Under the pieces are notes generated by a model. The model saw only the letters and a list, made by a program, of their open reading frames with translations. It was not told where the DNA came from and did no database searches. Of a stretch of 64,000 nt of DNA, positions 29,555 through 38,342 are shown in pieces. How positions within the stretch are numbered: position 1 is the first letter of the stretch; every line of letters starts with the position of its first letter. The DNA comes from Bacteroidia bacterium. Lineage in GTDB: Bacteria; Bacteroidota; Bacteroidia; Chitinophagales; Chitinophagaceae. The position numbers were made by a program, and so were the translations under genes. The stretch covers positions 186,001-250,000 of the forward strand of contig JAUHYD010000001.1 in NCBI GenBank assembly GCA_030426665.1, written 5' to 3'.

Positions 29555-30886
29555 ATGCGAACCACTACCTCTACCTTTATTTTAGCTGCTATTGCGGCTC
29601 TTTCGTCATCAGCTAGCGCCCAAGTGCTAACCCGTGCTCACCATCACTTTAACCCCATAATAGGTCACAAGGCGACACCCAAACCTCCTCATCTGTTACA
29701 TCACTCAAATCTCGCGGCAAAGACCACTGCTACAGATGAAAGGCTGCTTTCTTCTGTCGAACTGGAGTACGATGGAGCAACTTATGTACCTGTTGACTCT
29801 ACAATACTTAATTACACAGGTACAAAAGGCGGATACTTTGATGATATGTGGTATTGGTGGGGGTGGAACTTCGATGTAGCTAATTCCTACGAGTACAACT
29901 CCCCGGCATACGAATTGTCTACAAGAACAACCTTCACCTACGACGCCAGTGGGAACAGAACCATCGAACAAACAGAAATATGGGACGGGTTCTCGCTCTC
30001 CTGGGAAAACCAGAGTAAGACCATAAACACATACGATGCCTCAAACAAACATATAACAGCCATTCAGCAGGACTGGAACAGTTCCACCAGCACCTGGGAT
30101 AACAACCAGCGGACAACTTATACATACACTTCAGCTGATCTGATGGAATCATATACGTACGAAGATTGGGATGCATCTACGTCTTCGTGGGAGAATTTCT
30201 GGAAATCAGAGTTTACATGGTCAGGCACTAACATGATTGGAGAAACGGGCAAATGGTGGACTAGCCCTGCATGGGAGAACTATTACAGAGGCACATATAC
30301 CTATGATGCATCTGACAATAGAATAGCCGAATTAGAAGAGTATTGGTCCGGCACAGCCTATGACACATCAGACCTTAACGAATATAGCAGCTTCGTAGGC
30401 TCACACCAGCCCCAGACTATGATATATAAAACATGGGATGCTACCACACATACATTTGAGAATGCCGGAAAGTTTAACATAACATACAACACCGGCAATA
30501 AGCCTGTCTATATGTTCGAAGAAGAGTGGGACGCCGGCACAAGCACATGGCAACCATATGTTTCTTCATTTGCCACACGTTACCACTATGAAAATTATTC
30601 AACAACTGCAGGAGTATATAAGGTTACTAACATTGGTGGTACTGCCCAACTTTTCCCGGTACCCGCCAGCAACAACCTGACCATAAATATCAATTGGGAT
30701 GAAGCACAGCCATTCACCGCTACTATCACCGACATGTGTGGCAGAACACACATTACATGGTCGGTTGCAAGCAAAAAACAATATCAGGAAACACTTTCAG
30801 TGAATCAATTACCTGCCGGCAGCTACGTCCTCACCCTTCGTGGTGCGCAAGGCACAATTTCACAACGGTTTTCAGTGATAAAGTAA
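29555..30886 (+). CDS. Secreted T9SS type A protein with YD/RHS-like repeats
   Basis: 443 residues from ATG 29555, which gives a good signal peptide (TFILAAIAALSSSASAQ). A frame from a TTG at 29483 adds an unlikely N-terminus. The middle is a degenerate tandem repeat of about 25-30 residues with pattern (T/Y)YDASGNR...E..W(D/N)...W.N, recalling YD repeats of RHS-like proteins and common in Bacteroidota secreted proteins. The C-terminus is a type A sorting domain (LFPVPASNNLTI ... GRTHITW ... AGSYVLTL). Likely surface-exposed; ligand unknown. It stands between the two 222-bp direct repeats with the toxin-antitoxin genes. Confidence 0.82.
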   Translation: MRTTTSTFILAAIAALSSSASAQVLTRAHHHFNPIIGHKATPKPPHLLHHSNLAAKTTATDERLLSSVELEYDGATYVPVDSTILNYTGTKGGYFDDMWYWWGWNFDVANSYEYNSPAYELSTRTTFTYDASGNRTIEQTEIWDGFSLSWENQSKTINTYDASNKHITAIQQDWNSSTSTWDNNQRTTYTYTSADLMESYTYEDWDASTSSWENFWKSEFTWSGTNMIGETGKWWTSPAWENYYRGTYTYDASDNRIAELEEYWSGTAYDTSDLNEYSSFVGSHQPQTMIYKTWDATTHTFENAGKFNITYNTGNKPVYMFEEEWDAGTSTWQPYVSSFATRYHYENYSTTAGVYKVTNIGGTAQLFPVPASNNLTININWDEAQPFTATITDMCGRTHITWSVASKKQYQETLSVNQLPAGSYVLTLRGAQGTISQRFSVIK

Positions 30887-30908
30887 TTCACAGTTTCTAT
30901 CTAGTTTA

Positions 30909-30946
30909 GCGGGTGTGGGTGCAGTTAGCATCTACACCTGCTTTTT
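30909..30946 (+). terminator. Terminator after the YD-repeat gene
   Basis: A 14-bp stem with three G-T wobbles (GCGGGTGTGGGTGC / GCATCTACACCTGC) and a 5-nt loop AGTTA is followed by TTTTT, starting 23 bp after the stop. Confidence 0.85.
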
Positions 30947-31033
30947 GCTATTGCAAAATATGCATTAGCCACGATCGACAAATTCATCTACACGCTGTTA
31001 TTCAGAGGCGGTATGCTCTGAATTGTGGGAGGA

Positions 31034-31073
31034 AATCGCTGTTAATACTACGAGGGAGCCCCCTCGACCAGTG
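31034..31073. repeat. Short composite repeat, second copy
   Basis: AATCGCTGTT...GGGAGCCCCCTCGACCAGTG matches 29228-29294 with a shorter spacer (10 instead of 37 bp). In this copy CGAGGG..CCCTCG forms a small hairpin. Confidence 0.6.
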
Positions 31074-31092
31074 AGATGTACTGTCATCATCA

Positions 31093-31155
31093 CTAGTGCG
31101 TTGTCCCGTCGCAGGCACAAAAACAGCAGAACAATATTAAAGTACCTATTTTCAT
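31093..31155 (-). pseudogene. Truncated duplicate of the TonB-CTD gene start
   Basis: From ATG 31153-31155 the first 13 codons (MKIGTLILFCCFC) are those of the TonB-CTD gene. The sequence then departs (ACDGTTH) and stops. Only the start and upstream DNA were duplicated, so this is a gene fragment without function. Confidence 0.8.
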
Positions 31156-31336
31156 ACTTATATACTCTTTGTTACCTCCTCCCGTCAGTATGACAATCAA
31201 TTTTCGGAACACCCAGCTGATAGCCAGCCCACACTGCCACTCTTCGGCGCGGCTCAGAGTGACAGTCCCTTCTGCGCATAACAGTTCCTTCGGCACTTCG
31301 ACTCTTTTGTGAAAACTCTGACTTGGAGTGATAAGC
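31116..31336. repeat. 222-bp direct repeat, copy B
   Basis: It is the same orientation as copy A (27754-27975), about 98% identical, with one base less in the CCCTTCGG phrase. The two copies bracket 3.1 kb with the AbiEii-type module and the YD-repeat secreted protein. Confidence 0.9.
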
Positions 31337-31415
31337 TAAGCGACGAACCTAAATATTCACAAATAGCTATTACAGCTAAGATAGCGAATAGCCTGGACAA
31401 GCAATGCCTAAACCA

Positions 31416-31447
31416 TTTGCCCATATGTGTACATACACCTAACTTTG
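31416..31447 (+). promoter_or_regulatory. Promoter of the LigB-family dioxygenase
   Basis: TTTG (31416-31419), a 20-bp spacer and TAACTTTG (31440-31447) match both elements of the Bacteroidota promoter. The expected transcript starts near 31454, which rules out a start codon at 31427 and supports ATG 31475. Confidence 0.7.
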
Positions 31448-31474
31448 TATTGTTCTCATTTTCAATATCTGTCT

Positions 31475-32365
31475 ATGAACAGGCGTACGCTTATAAAATC
31501 GGGAGGCATTATGGCAATAGCACAACTATCGGGTATAGGTACTTTGTCTGCACTGGCAAAGTTGGGCGATGGGCTACAAAACAGTCCTCGTATGCCTGTG
31601 CTGTTTATCGGTCATGGCAATCCGATGAATGCCATAGAGGAAAACGTGTACAGCAAAAGCTGGCAGGAGATGGGCAAAAAGCTACCCAAGCCGCAAGCCA
31701 TCCTATCGGTATCTGCCCATTGGATAACCAAGGGAACGAAAGTAACAAGCATGGCTAAACCCCGCACCATACATGACTTCGGAGGGTTTCCTAAAGAACT
31801 GTTTGACCAGCAATACCCTGCTCCGGGTTCACCTGAATTTGCGAAGCTGACACAGGAGCTTATCACCCAAAGCCACGTACAGTCGGATGAAAGCTGGGGA
31901 TTGGATCATGGCACATGGAGTGTGCTGCTGCCTATGTACCCTGCGGCAGACATACCTGTTATTCAGCTGAGTCTTGACTACTATCAACCATTGTCGTATC
32001 ACTACGAAATAGGCAAACAACTGAGTAAGCTACGCGACAAGGGTGTATTGATAATAGGCAGTGGCAACCTAGTGCATAACCTCGGCGCACTGGACTGGAG
32101 CGGCAACAGCAATAATGTGGTGGACTGGGCACAGGAATTCGACATACGCTTTACGGATTGGATAGATAAGGGCGACTATGCCTCTCTGCTCGACTATCAG
32201 AAGATATTAGGCAAAACTGCTACCATGGCGCATCCGACCAATGACCATCTACTGCCGCTGTACTATGTGCTGGGCTTAAGGCAAAAGGGCGAATCAATTA
32301 CGTACTTCAATGACCGATTTGAGATGGGGTCTATATCCATGCGGTCTATGGTTATCGGTGCCTGA
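31475..32365 (+). CDS. ygiD: LigB-family extradiol dioxygenase (YgiD/DODA type)
   Basis: 296 residues from ATG 31475. Class III extradiol dioxygenase family, whose YgiD/DODA members open the ring of 4,5-DOPA or related catechols with a non-haem metal. Candidate metal ligands are in FIGHGNPMNA, VSAHWITKG and MAHPTNDHLLP; GLDHGTWSVL also matches the family. Unusually, the N-terminus has NRRTLIKSGGIMAIAQLSG, a Tat-like twin-arginine leader, suggesting export rather than cytoplasmic location. Substrate not determined by sequence. Confidence 0.88.
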   Translation: MNRRTLIKSGGIMAIAQLSGIGTLSALAKLGDGLQNSPRMPVLFIGHGNPMNAIEENVYSKSWQEMGKKLPKPQAILSVSAHWITKGTKVTSMAKPRTIHDFGGFPKELFDQQYPAPGSPEFAKLTQELITQSHVQSDESWGLDHGTWSVLLPMYPAADIPVIQLSLDYYQPLSYHYEIGKQLSKLRDKGVLIIGSGNLVHNLGALDWSGNSNNVVDWAQEFDIRFTDWIDKGDYASLLDYQKILGKTATMAHPTNDHLLPLYYVLGLRQKGESITYFNDRFEMGSISMRSMVIGA

Positions 32366-32445
32366 TATTCCAATCTATGGATTTACCGGGCATTAACGCC
32401 GGAGAATACGAATTCAAATCAAGATACGATTGTCGGCAATTAGGC

Positions 32446-32453
32446 TACTTTTG
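32446..32453 (+). promoter_or_regulatory. -7 element of the frameshifted membrane-protein gene
   Basis: TACTTTTG, an exact match, lies 34 bp before ATG 32488 and inside the longer frame that starts at 32377, favouring the shorter start. Confidence 0.5.
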
Positions 32454-32487
32454 CACTTGGCAGAAACATCCCGTGCCGGAAATTACA

Positions 32488-34268
32488 ATGGATATTATCG
32501 GATATATAGTTGTACCCTTATTAGGTTTTCTTTTTTTCACTTTCCCGGGTGTCTTGCTCATCAGCACTTTTAAGTATTTGAATACGCTGTCTAAAATAAC
32601 AACAGGGGTATTTTTTTCAATTAGTTTCTGGGTGTGTTTAGCGTGGTTTCTTGATTTACTTCATTTGCCATTGAGGTTGTCCGCGCTATCGCTCATGGCA
32701 GTATTTATATTGTACTTCGCTATCTTCAGGAAAGGTGCACAGCGTGCCCTATTGGTTAAAGCCCGGTCATTGCAATTGAAGAATATCCCACTTCATCGGA
32801 TTGCTTTAGTCATTGCAATCTTGTCGCTGATATTTCCAATTTTGTTTATCACCATCCCTCCCGGCAATGACACAGCGATGCATGGCTACATTTCCCGGCT
32901 AATCATTGACAACAACGGTTTACCTCATTCTTATCGACCAATTCTCCCTGTCGATTACTTTGGCAGCTACAGTGCCGGTTATCATGTCCTTACAGCTTTA
33001 ATCAGCGGAGTCAACTCTTCTTTCTTAAGGTTGGCCATCATCTTTCTGAGCATTTCGGTATATCCGCTCACATTAATTTCAATGGTATTTTGCCTGAATA
33101 GATTCTTCACTGAAAAAACGGCGATATATACAGCTATCATATTCTTCGGTATCAATCACTCCTACAAGGATACAATCTGGTGGGCGGCAACCCAACTTTA
33201 TTATCTTTTGCACTGTGTGTATTTGGCTTTGGGATGTTTATGCACATGATAAAGTATAAGCTCACAAAGCTCACTTATGTATTAGCCTTTGTAGTAGCGG
33301 CAATACCCTTGATTCACGCTATACCAGCAGTAACACTCGTTTATATCGCGAGCATTGGTGCAATCATTCTTGCCATTATTAATAGGAAGCAACTTAAGTG
33401 GATTGTTGTCAACGCCGCAATTCTGGTTGGTTGTACCCTATTCCTGTTGGCCCCCTTCATCATTAACTTCAAGAATGAAAGTTCTCCGGCATTGATAGCC
33501 ATGATTAAGAAATGGCAACTGCAAATGATGTTTAACGAGCTTACGGGAAAAATACCAGATGACTTATGGGTTACCGCATTGCAAATCAATAACAGAGCCG
33601 GTGTTGAAATCACAATCATTTCTGCCATTTCTGTGGTTATTCTTATCTACCTGAAACGATATAAGGAGGTGATGTATGCAACTATTATGTCGCTCACTAT
33701 CTATATCTTGATTTTCAATAGTGGGTACTGGTTCCTGCCTTTGTCTGAAGTACTATATCCTGAACGGATTGCCTATTTTATGATTTTCTGCTGGACCTTC
33801 TATTTCGGCTATGTTCTAACAGGGCTTGAAAACAAAGTGATAACCCTGAGCGTTTTTAGATACAAACTGAATGCGTATCACTTATTAGCAATTCTGTTGG
33901 CAGGACTTAGCATAAAATACATGACGGACACCTCTTTAGGTTTAAGCAAAGGAAAACAAATCAACTGTAATAAAGAAACCAGAGCCGCATTCCGCTGGAT
34001 AAACGACAGTACGGAGTCTGAAGCATTATTTGTGGCCACCTATGCAGATGCCGGCATGTGGATACCCGCCTTCACCAACAGGGCTACACTTGGTACACAC
34101 ATACACTTCATTCATGAGGTGACGCATGTCTGGGATTCATTAGAAGCGTCAGATGCACCGAGGTACTACTTCATCACGAAAAAAGACAAAGCAAACAACG
34201 AAGCCATGAGCCGGGTTGCTAATATGGTGAAATTGTTTTCGAATAATGAGGTGGAGATTTACCATTGA
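32488..34268 (+). pseudogene. Polytopic membrane protein interrupted by a -1 frameshift
   Basis: Two overlapping frames form one protein of about 593 residues. The first runs from ATG 32488 through many membrane spans to ...INHSYKDTIWW, then shifts and stops at 33249. The second continues with GGNPTLLSFALCVFGFGMF from about 33184 to 34268. Inserting one G in TGGTGGGCGGC (33178-33188) restores ..TIWWGGNPTLL.., the natural junction. The protein has about 12 spans and a soluble C-terminal part (ETRAAFRWINDSTESEALFVATY...). It resembles uncharacterised GT-C-like membrane transferases. The shift may be a real inactivating mutation or a sequencing error in a G run. Confidence 0.75.
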
Positions 34269-34332
34269 TTGCTCACTTCTCCATAGCAAAAAACGAAATA
34301 TCCGGATTGATATAGGGTCTATTTGTACGCAA

Positions 34333-35679
34333 CTACTTTTTTTGGTCAATCAGGTACCGCTCGCGAACGTAGAAAGCAATAACACCTGAAGATATTATAG
34401 AGACTGCAAATAATTGATAACGCGTTTCATTGCTGATAAAAATAAACAACCAGATACCTATACTCACCAATGCCGGAATTGGGAATAGCGGCATTTTAAA
34501 CGGCATTTCTACATCCCGCTCCCTAAGTCGCCACCCTATCAACCCTACCGCCTGTGATACAAACTGAATGAGCATCCGCATCATAAGGATAGCGGCAATC
34601 ACCTCGCCAAGCCTGAACAACAAACTAAAAACAAACCCTGCGCCACCTATCAACAGCAATGAGATGTGGGGGAATTTGTGCTTTGGGTGTACCCTACCGA
34701 AAATACTAAAGAAGTCGCCATTGAGTGCTGCTGCATAAGGTATGCGGGAGTAACCCAATATACCCGCGAACAATGCCGAGGCGGCTATAACGAGGATAAG
34801 CAGTGTTGCTATCTGCCCGATAAGGTGGCTATTGTAGATGCGCTCAAAATACACACTTACCACAAAGTCTGAATTGGCGACTTCCTGCCATGGCAGTACA
34901 CCGAGTACCATCGTTTGCATAGCCAGATACAGGATAGCAATACCGGTGATGGATAGCAATATGCTACGGGGAATATTCTTAGAGGGGTTCTTGATTTCTC
35001 CTCCCAAATGGCAAACATTGTAGTACCCCAGATAGGAATACACAGCATTCAAAGATGCCTGGCCCAATGCCACAAACAATAAACTACTACTATCAAAACT
35101 ACCCAACTGCCAGTCGAACGCTTGTGCTGCATTGAAACTACCAAATCCCGAAAACACCAACCACAAAATAGTGCCACCCGTGACTACCCACATTGCAACA
35201 GAAATCTTGCCGATGCTCTTAATATTTCGATACAGCAGGGCTACCAACATAATGACTAAGGCGCCGCTTACCATTTTTTTTTGCATCTCGGTAAGAGGAA
35301 TCAGAAAGGAAAAGTATTTTGAGAACCCTATCGCACCGCTTGCAATGACCAATGGCGCCTGTATGGTGGTCTGCCATATAAACAGAAAAGGCATGAGCCT
35401 ACCCATTTGCCTGCCCTTAAATATCTTTTGCAGAAACACATAACTACCGCCCGCCTGTGGCCATTTAGCACCCAGTTCTGCCCACACCATACCATCCATA
35501 TAAGCCAGCAATGCACCTATCAACCACGCAAGTATACTTGCCGGTCCATGCATAAGTGTCACGATAATAGGTAGCGTTACAAAAGGACCTATACCCACCA
35601 TATCAATCATGTTGATGGATGTGGCCTGCCATAGAGATAATCCCCTGTCTAGTTTAATGGCTTCTGTAGTATGTTCCAA
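34333..35679 (-). CDS. APC-family amino acid permease
   Basis: 448 residues with about 12 membrane spans, opening with SINMIDMVGIGPFVTLP, the unwound first helix of APC transporters (GIGP variant of GxG), followed by EL...WPQAGGSYVFLQ, the conserved APC segment. It probably exchanges or imports amino acids or polyamines with protons; the substrate is not inferable. The start is TTG (35677-35679), the only start after an in-frame TGA seven codons upstream. No partner genes are near. Confidence 0.88.
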   Translation of the reverse strand: MEHTTEAIKLDRGLSLWQATSINMIDMVGIGPFVTLPIIVTLMHGPASILAWLIGALLAYMDGMVWAELGAKWPQAGGSYVFLQKIFKGRQMGRLMPFLFIWQTTIQAPLVIASGAIGFSKYFSFLIPLTEMQKKMVSGALVIMLVALLYRNIKSIGKISVAMWVVTGGTILWLVFSGFGSFNAAQAFDWQLGSFDSSSLLFVALGQASLNAVYSYLGYYNVCHLGGEIKNPSKNIPRSILLSITGIAILYLAMQTMVLGVLPWQEVANSDFVVSVYFERIYNSHLIGQIATLLILVIAASALFAGILGYSRIPYAAALNGDFFSIFGRVHPKHKFPHISLLLIGGAGFVFSLLFRLGEVIAAILMMRMLIQFVSQAVGLIGWRLRERDVEMPFKMPLFPIPALVSIGIWLFIFISNETRYQLFAVSIISSGVIAFYVRERYLIDQKK

Positions 35680-35759
35680 TCTGGTCTGAAATGTGTATCA
35701 CAAGATATAAAACATAGCAGGGAAAGTGTAATCAGGACCAAAGTGATAGGCGATATATA

Positions 35760-35796
35760 TAAAAAATAACGCCGGCAACCAAAAGGTCACCGGCGT
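35760..35796 (-). terminator. Terminator after the 35861-36367 gene
   Basis: Stem ACGCCGG / CCGGCGT with an inner ACC/GGT pair around AAAA. On the minus strand it is followed by TTATTTTTT. Confidence 0.8.
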
Positions 35797-35860
35797 CCCG
35801 CTAAACATATCCGTGGCTAGGGGAAACCACGTTTCATAGTGAAAGGGCTAATATTGACAT

Positions 35861-36367
35861 TTAGCTAGTTGCCTGAAATGTTCCGGTCATTCTGCCTTGA
35901 CTGAATGGTAACGGACTTGGCTTTGCATCCGGAAGCGCTTCGTCGAAAGTTTCCAGAATTCCCAACATGTGTACATCATTATCGTTGGTGGTATAACTAA
36001 GACCTGCAAAATAGGTATGGTTATTTGTCGGCCCCGACATAAACAGCAGATTTGCGGGGTTAACTATAACCAAGTTACTATTCGCCACTGCTTTAAAACT
36101 AAGCGGACCTGCAGGTGGCGGTTGTTGATAACGGAATTGCACATTCGGGTCGGGACCATTGTATGGAGAAACGGGGACCCAATTGCCGCCTTCCTTTATG
36201 TAAAGATCTGTCCATTCCCACTTATCGAGAGTAATGGTAAAAAGGTCTGTAGTCGTATCGACTGAGATATTTATGTCTGCCATGGTGATAGTTTTATTGT
36301 GTCCTACTCTAATGAAGGCTTTTCGGACAACCGCCTTCGCTTTTATTACCGCTGCGCTGGTCTGCAT
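35861..36367 (-). CDS. Unknown beta-rich protein
   Basis: 168 residues without signal peptide or membrane span. A 28-residue basic start (MQTSAAVIKAKAVVRKAFIRV) may be spurious; ATG 36283 (MADINISVD) gives a 140-residue protein that looks more natural. The body alternates beta-like stretches (DLFTITLDKWEWTDLYIKEGG, PLSFKAVANSNLVIV, YTTNDNDVHMLGILETFD). No family recognised. It has its own terminator, so it is a monocistron. Confidence 0.5.
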   Translation of the reverse strand: MQTSAAVIKAKAVVRKAFIRVGHNKTITMADINISVDTTTDLFTITLDKWEWTDLYIKEGGNWVPVSPYNGPDPNVQFRYQQPPPAGPLSFKAVANSNLVIVNPANLLFMSGPTNNHTYFAGLSYTTNDNDVHMLGILETFDEALPDAKPSPLPFSQGRMTGTFQATS

Positions 36368-36718
36368 TTATTATAATGGTTGCAAGTCCATTTTCAAAAG
36401 CTTTTGATAGTGTAAAGGTATGAGGCCGCAGCAGCCGGGAATAGCGTAAAAAAGCGTGTTTTAAAAATCAGGTGTTTTCACCTGCTTGTAACAAATAGTA
36501 AGGATAGCCCGAGGAAAGAAGATGATAGTGCAAATAACCTACCACACTATAACGGGGCATTTTGTTCCTCGCAAAAATAAGAATTTGGTTATTTAATTAT
36601 TATATCGTAATATTGCAATTAACCAATTAATGGTAGAGAAACGTAGCTAGTGATTCATTAAAGAAACACAAAGGCAAACTACCGCCGGTTTACAAACGAA
36701 AAAACTAAAAATAACGAT
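36368..36718. other. Divergent control region upstream of arsM
   Basis: This 351-bp gap lies between the unknown minus-strand gene and arsM. Its right half holds the arsM promoter and operator (annotated separately) and a wider dyad TTGGTTA...TAACCAA around it. Nothing else was recognised. Confidence 0.5.
36584..36619 (+). promoter_or_regulatory. arsM promoter overlapped by an ArsR-like operator
   Basis: TTTG (36584-36587), a 20-bp spacer and TAATATTG (36608-36615, one mismatch to TAnnTTTG) form the promoter. ATCGTAATATTGCAAT (36604-36619) is an imperfect palindrome centred on AATATT and covers the -7 element. The style is that of ArsR/SmtB operators in this phylum, suggesting arsenite-relieved repression. 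The leader is about 100 nt. Confidence 0.6.
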
Positions 36719-37555
36719 ATGCAAACAGAACAAGAATTGAAGGAGCTAGTGAGACAAAAGTATAGTGAAATAGCCCTGCAGGATAAGGCCACAAATATGA
36801 GCTCCTGCTGCGGTGCGGGTGGCTGTAGTACAGAAGTGTACAACATAATGAGTGACGATTATACACAATTAGAAGGACACAACACAGATGCAGACCTCGG
36901 TCTGGGGTGCGGACTCCCGACGGAATTTGCGCAGATTAAAAAAGGTGATACTGTTATAGACCTCGGTAGCGGTGCCGGCAACGATTGCTTTGTGGCACGC
37001 GCAGCAACCGGCGCAGAAGGAAAAGTAATTGGCATAGACTTTACGGAAGCTATGATAAATAAAGCACGAGAGAATGCCGAAAAAGCAGGATTCAACAATG
37101 TTGAGTTCCGGTTTGGCGATATTGAAAAAATGCCCGTTACTGCCAATGTAGCTGATGTGGTAGTAAGTAACTGCGTGCTCAATCTCGTTCCGAATAAAAG
37201 CAACGTTATCAAAGATATTTTCCGGGTACTAAAGCCCGGCGGACACTTCAGTATATCTGATGTGGTATTGGTTGGCGCACTACCAGACAAACTGAAAGGA
37301 GCTGCAGAAATGTACGCGGGATGCGTGTCCGGAGCTATCGGGAAGGATGAATATTTGTCGCTTATTGAACAAGCAGGGTTCGCAGAAATAACTGTTCAGA
37401 AAGAAAAAGAAATAATTATCCCTAGCGACATACTTTCCGGATATATGACAGTAGCCGAAATAGAAAATTTCAGGAATAGCAATACCGGAATATACAGCGT
37501 TACGGTATTCGGTAAAAAACCTGAAGCATGCTGCGCTCCGGGCTGTTGTAACTAA
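36719..37555 (+). CDS. arsM: Arsenite S-adenosylmethionine methyltransferase
   Basis: 278 residues. A class I SAM methyltransferase (DLGSGAGNDCFVA motif I) that methylates As(III) to mono-, di- and trimethyl forms. The three arsenic-binding cysteines are in place: C64 (GLGCGLP), C152 (SNCVLN) and C202 (AGCVSGA), with the usual 50-residue spacing between the last two. Extra cysteines lie at the N-terminus (SSCCGAGGC) and C-terminus (ACCAPGCCN), a common trait that may help load arsenic. It is 10 bp upstream of a metallophosphoesterase, with an ArsR-like operator at its promoter. Confidence 0.95.
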   Translation: MQTEQELKELVRQKYSEIALQDKATNMSSCCGAGGCSTEVYNIMSDDYTQLEGHNTDADLGLGCGLPTEFAQIKKGDTVIDLGSGAGNDCFVARAATGAEGKVIGIDFTEAMINKARENAEKAGFNNVEFRFGDIEKMPVTANVADVVVSNCVLNLVPNKSNVIKDIFRVLKPGGHFSISDVVLVGALPDKLKGAAEMYAGCVSGAIGKDEYLSLIEQAGFAEITVQKEKEIIIPSDILSGYMTVAEIENFRNSNTGIYSVTVFGKKPEACCAPGCCN

Positions 37556-37565
37556 ATTATTCAAA

Positions 37566-38333
37566 ATGACTATCGCACTAATTTCTGACATTCACGCCAA
37601 CCTACCTGCGTTAGAAGCATGTCTTGCTGATATTGACAACAGGGCTATTGATACAGTCTTCTGCCTCGGCGATTTAGTCGGCTATAATATATGGCCGAAC
37701 GAAGTAATCGCCGAAATCAGAAAACGTAACATACCCACGATAGCGGGCAACTATGATTTTGGTATAGGAAGGGCCAGCGACGAATGCGGGTGCGCCTACA
37801 AGACCGAAGATGACAAGGCAATGGGGAAAATCTCCATTGCCTATACAAATGAAACCATCGGAGCAGAAGAGCGAAAGTACCTTCGTTCGTTACCGGCACA
37901 TATCAGGTTGGAATACCAACTTAATGACACACCTATGAACTTAGTGTTGGTGCATGGTAGTCCCCGGAAGATAAATGAATACCTTTTCGAAGATAGAGCA
38001 GCAATCAGCATGTTGCGCATTCTGCAATTATCTGATGCAGACATTTTGTGTTTCGGACATACTCATATACCATACCACAGAGTCATTCGTGACGAGCACT
38101 CAGGCAGATACCACCACGCCATCAATACCGGTTCTGTAGGTAAGCCTAAGGACGGCGACCCAAGGGGATGCTATGTGCTACTTACCATTGACGAGCAAAG
38201 CAAAAATTCAAAGCCGGATTCCATAGCAGTTGAGTTCGTCCGATTTGAATATGACATAGAGCGAGCGGCAACCGGCATTGAGCAAAGCCCGCTCCCAAAT
38301 GCCTATGCAGACATGCTTAGAAAAGGAGGATAG
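37566..38333 (+). CDS. Calcineurin-like metallophosphoesterase
   Basis: 255 residues with the two-metal phosphoesterase motifs: SDIHAN (D8, H10), LGDLVGY, GNYD, LVHGS and FGHTH. The overall type is YfcE/MJ0936-like (DUF2156-free single domain), suggesting a cytoplasmic phosphodiesterase or phosphatase. An unusual segment ASDECGCAYKTEDDKAMGK follows the GNYD block. It is cotranscribed with arsM (10-bp gap), hinting at a role in arsenic response, for example acting on an organoarsenical or on a phosphate ester, but this is inference. Confidence 0.9.
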   Translation: MTIALISDIHANLPALEACLADIDNRAIDTVFCLGDLVGYNIWPNEVIAEIRKRNIPTIAGNYDFGIGRASDECGCAYKTEDDKAMGKISIAYTNETIGAEERKYLRSLPAHIRLEYQLNDTPMNLVLVHGSPRKINEYLFEDRAAISMLRILQLSDADILCFGHTHIPYHRVIRDEHSGRYHHAINTGSVGKPKDGDPRGCYVLLTIDEQSKNSKPDSIAVEFVRFEYDIERAATGIEQSPLPNAYADMLRKGG

Positions 38334-38342
38334 TGCAAGGTC

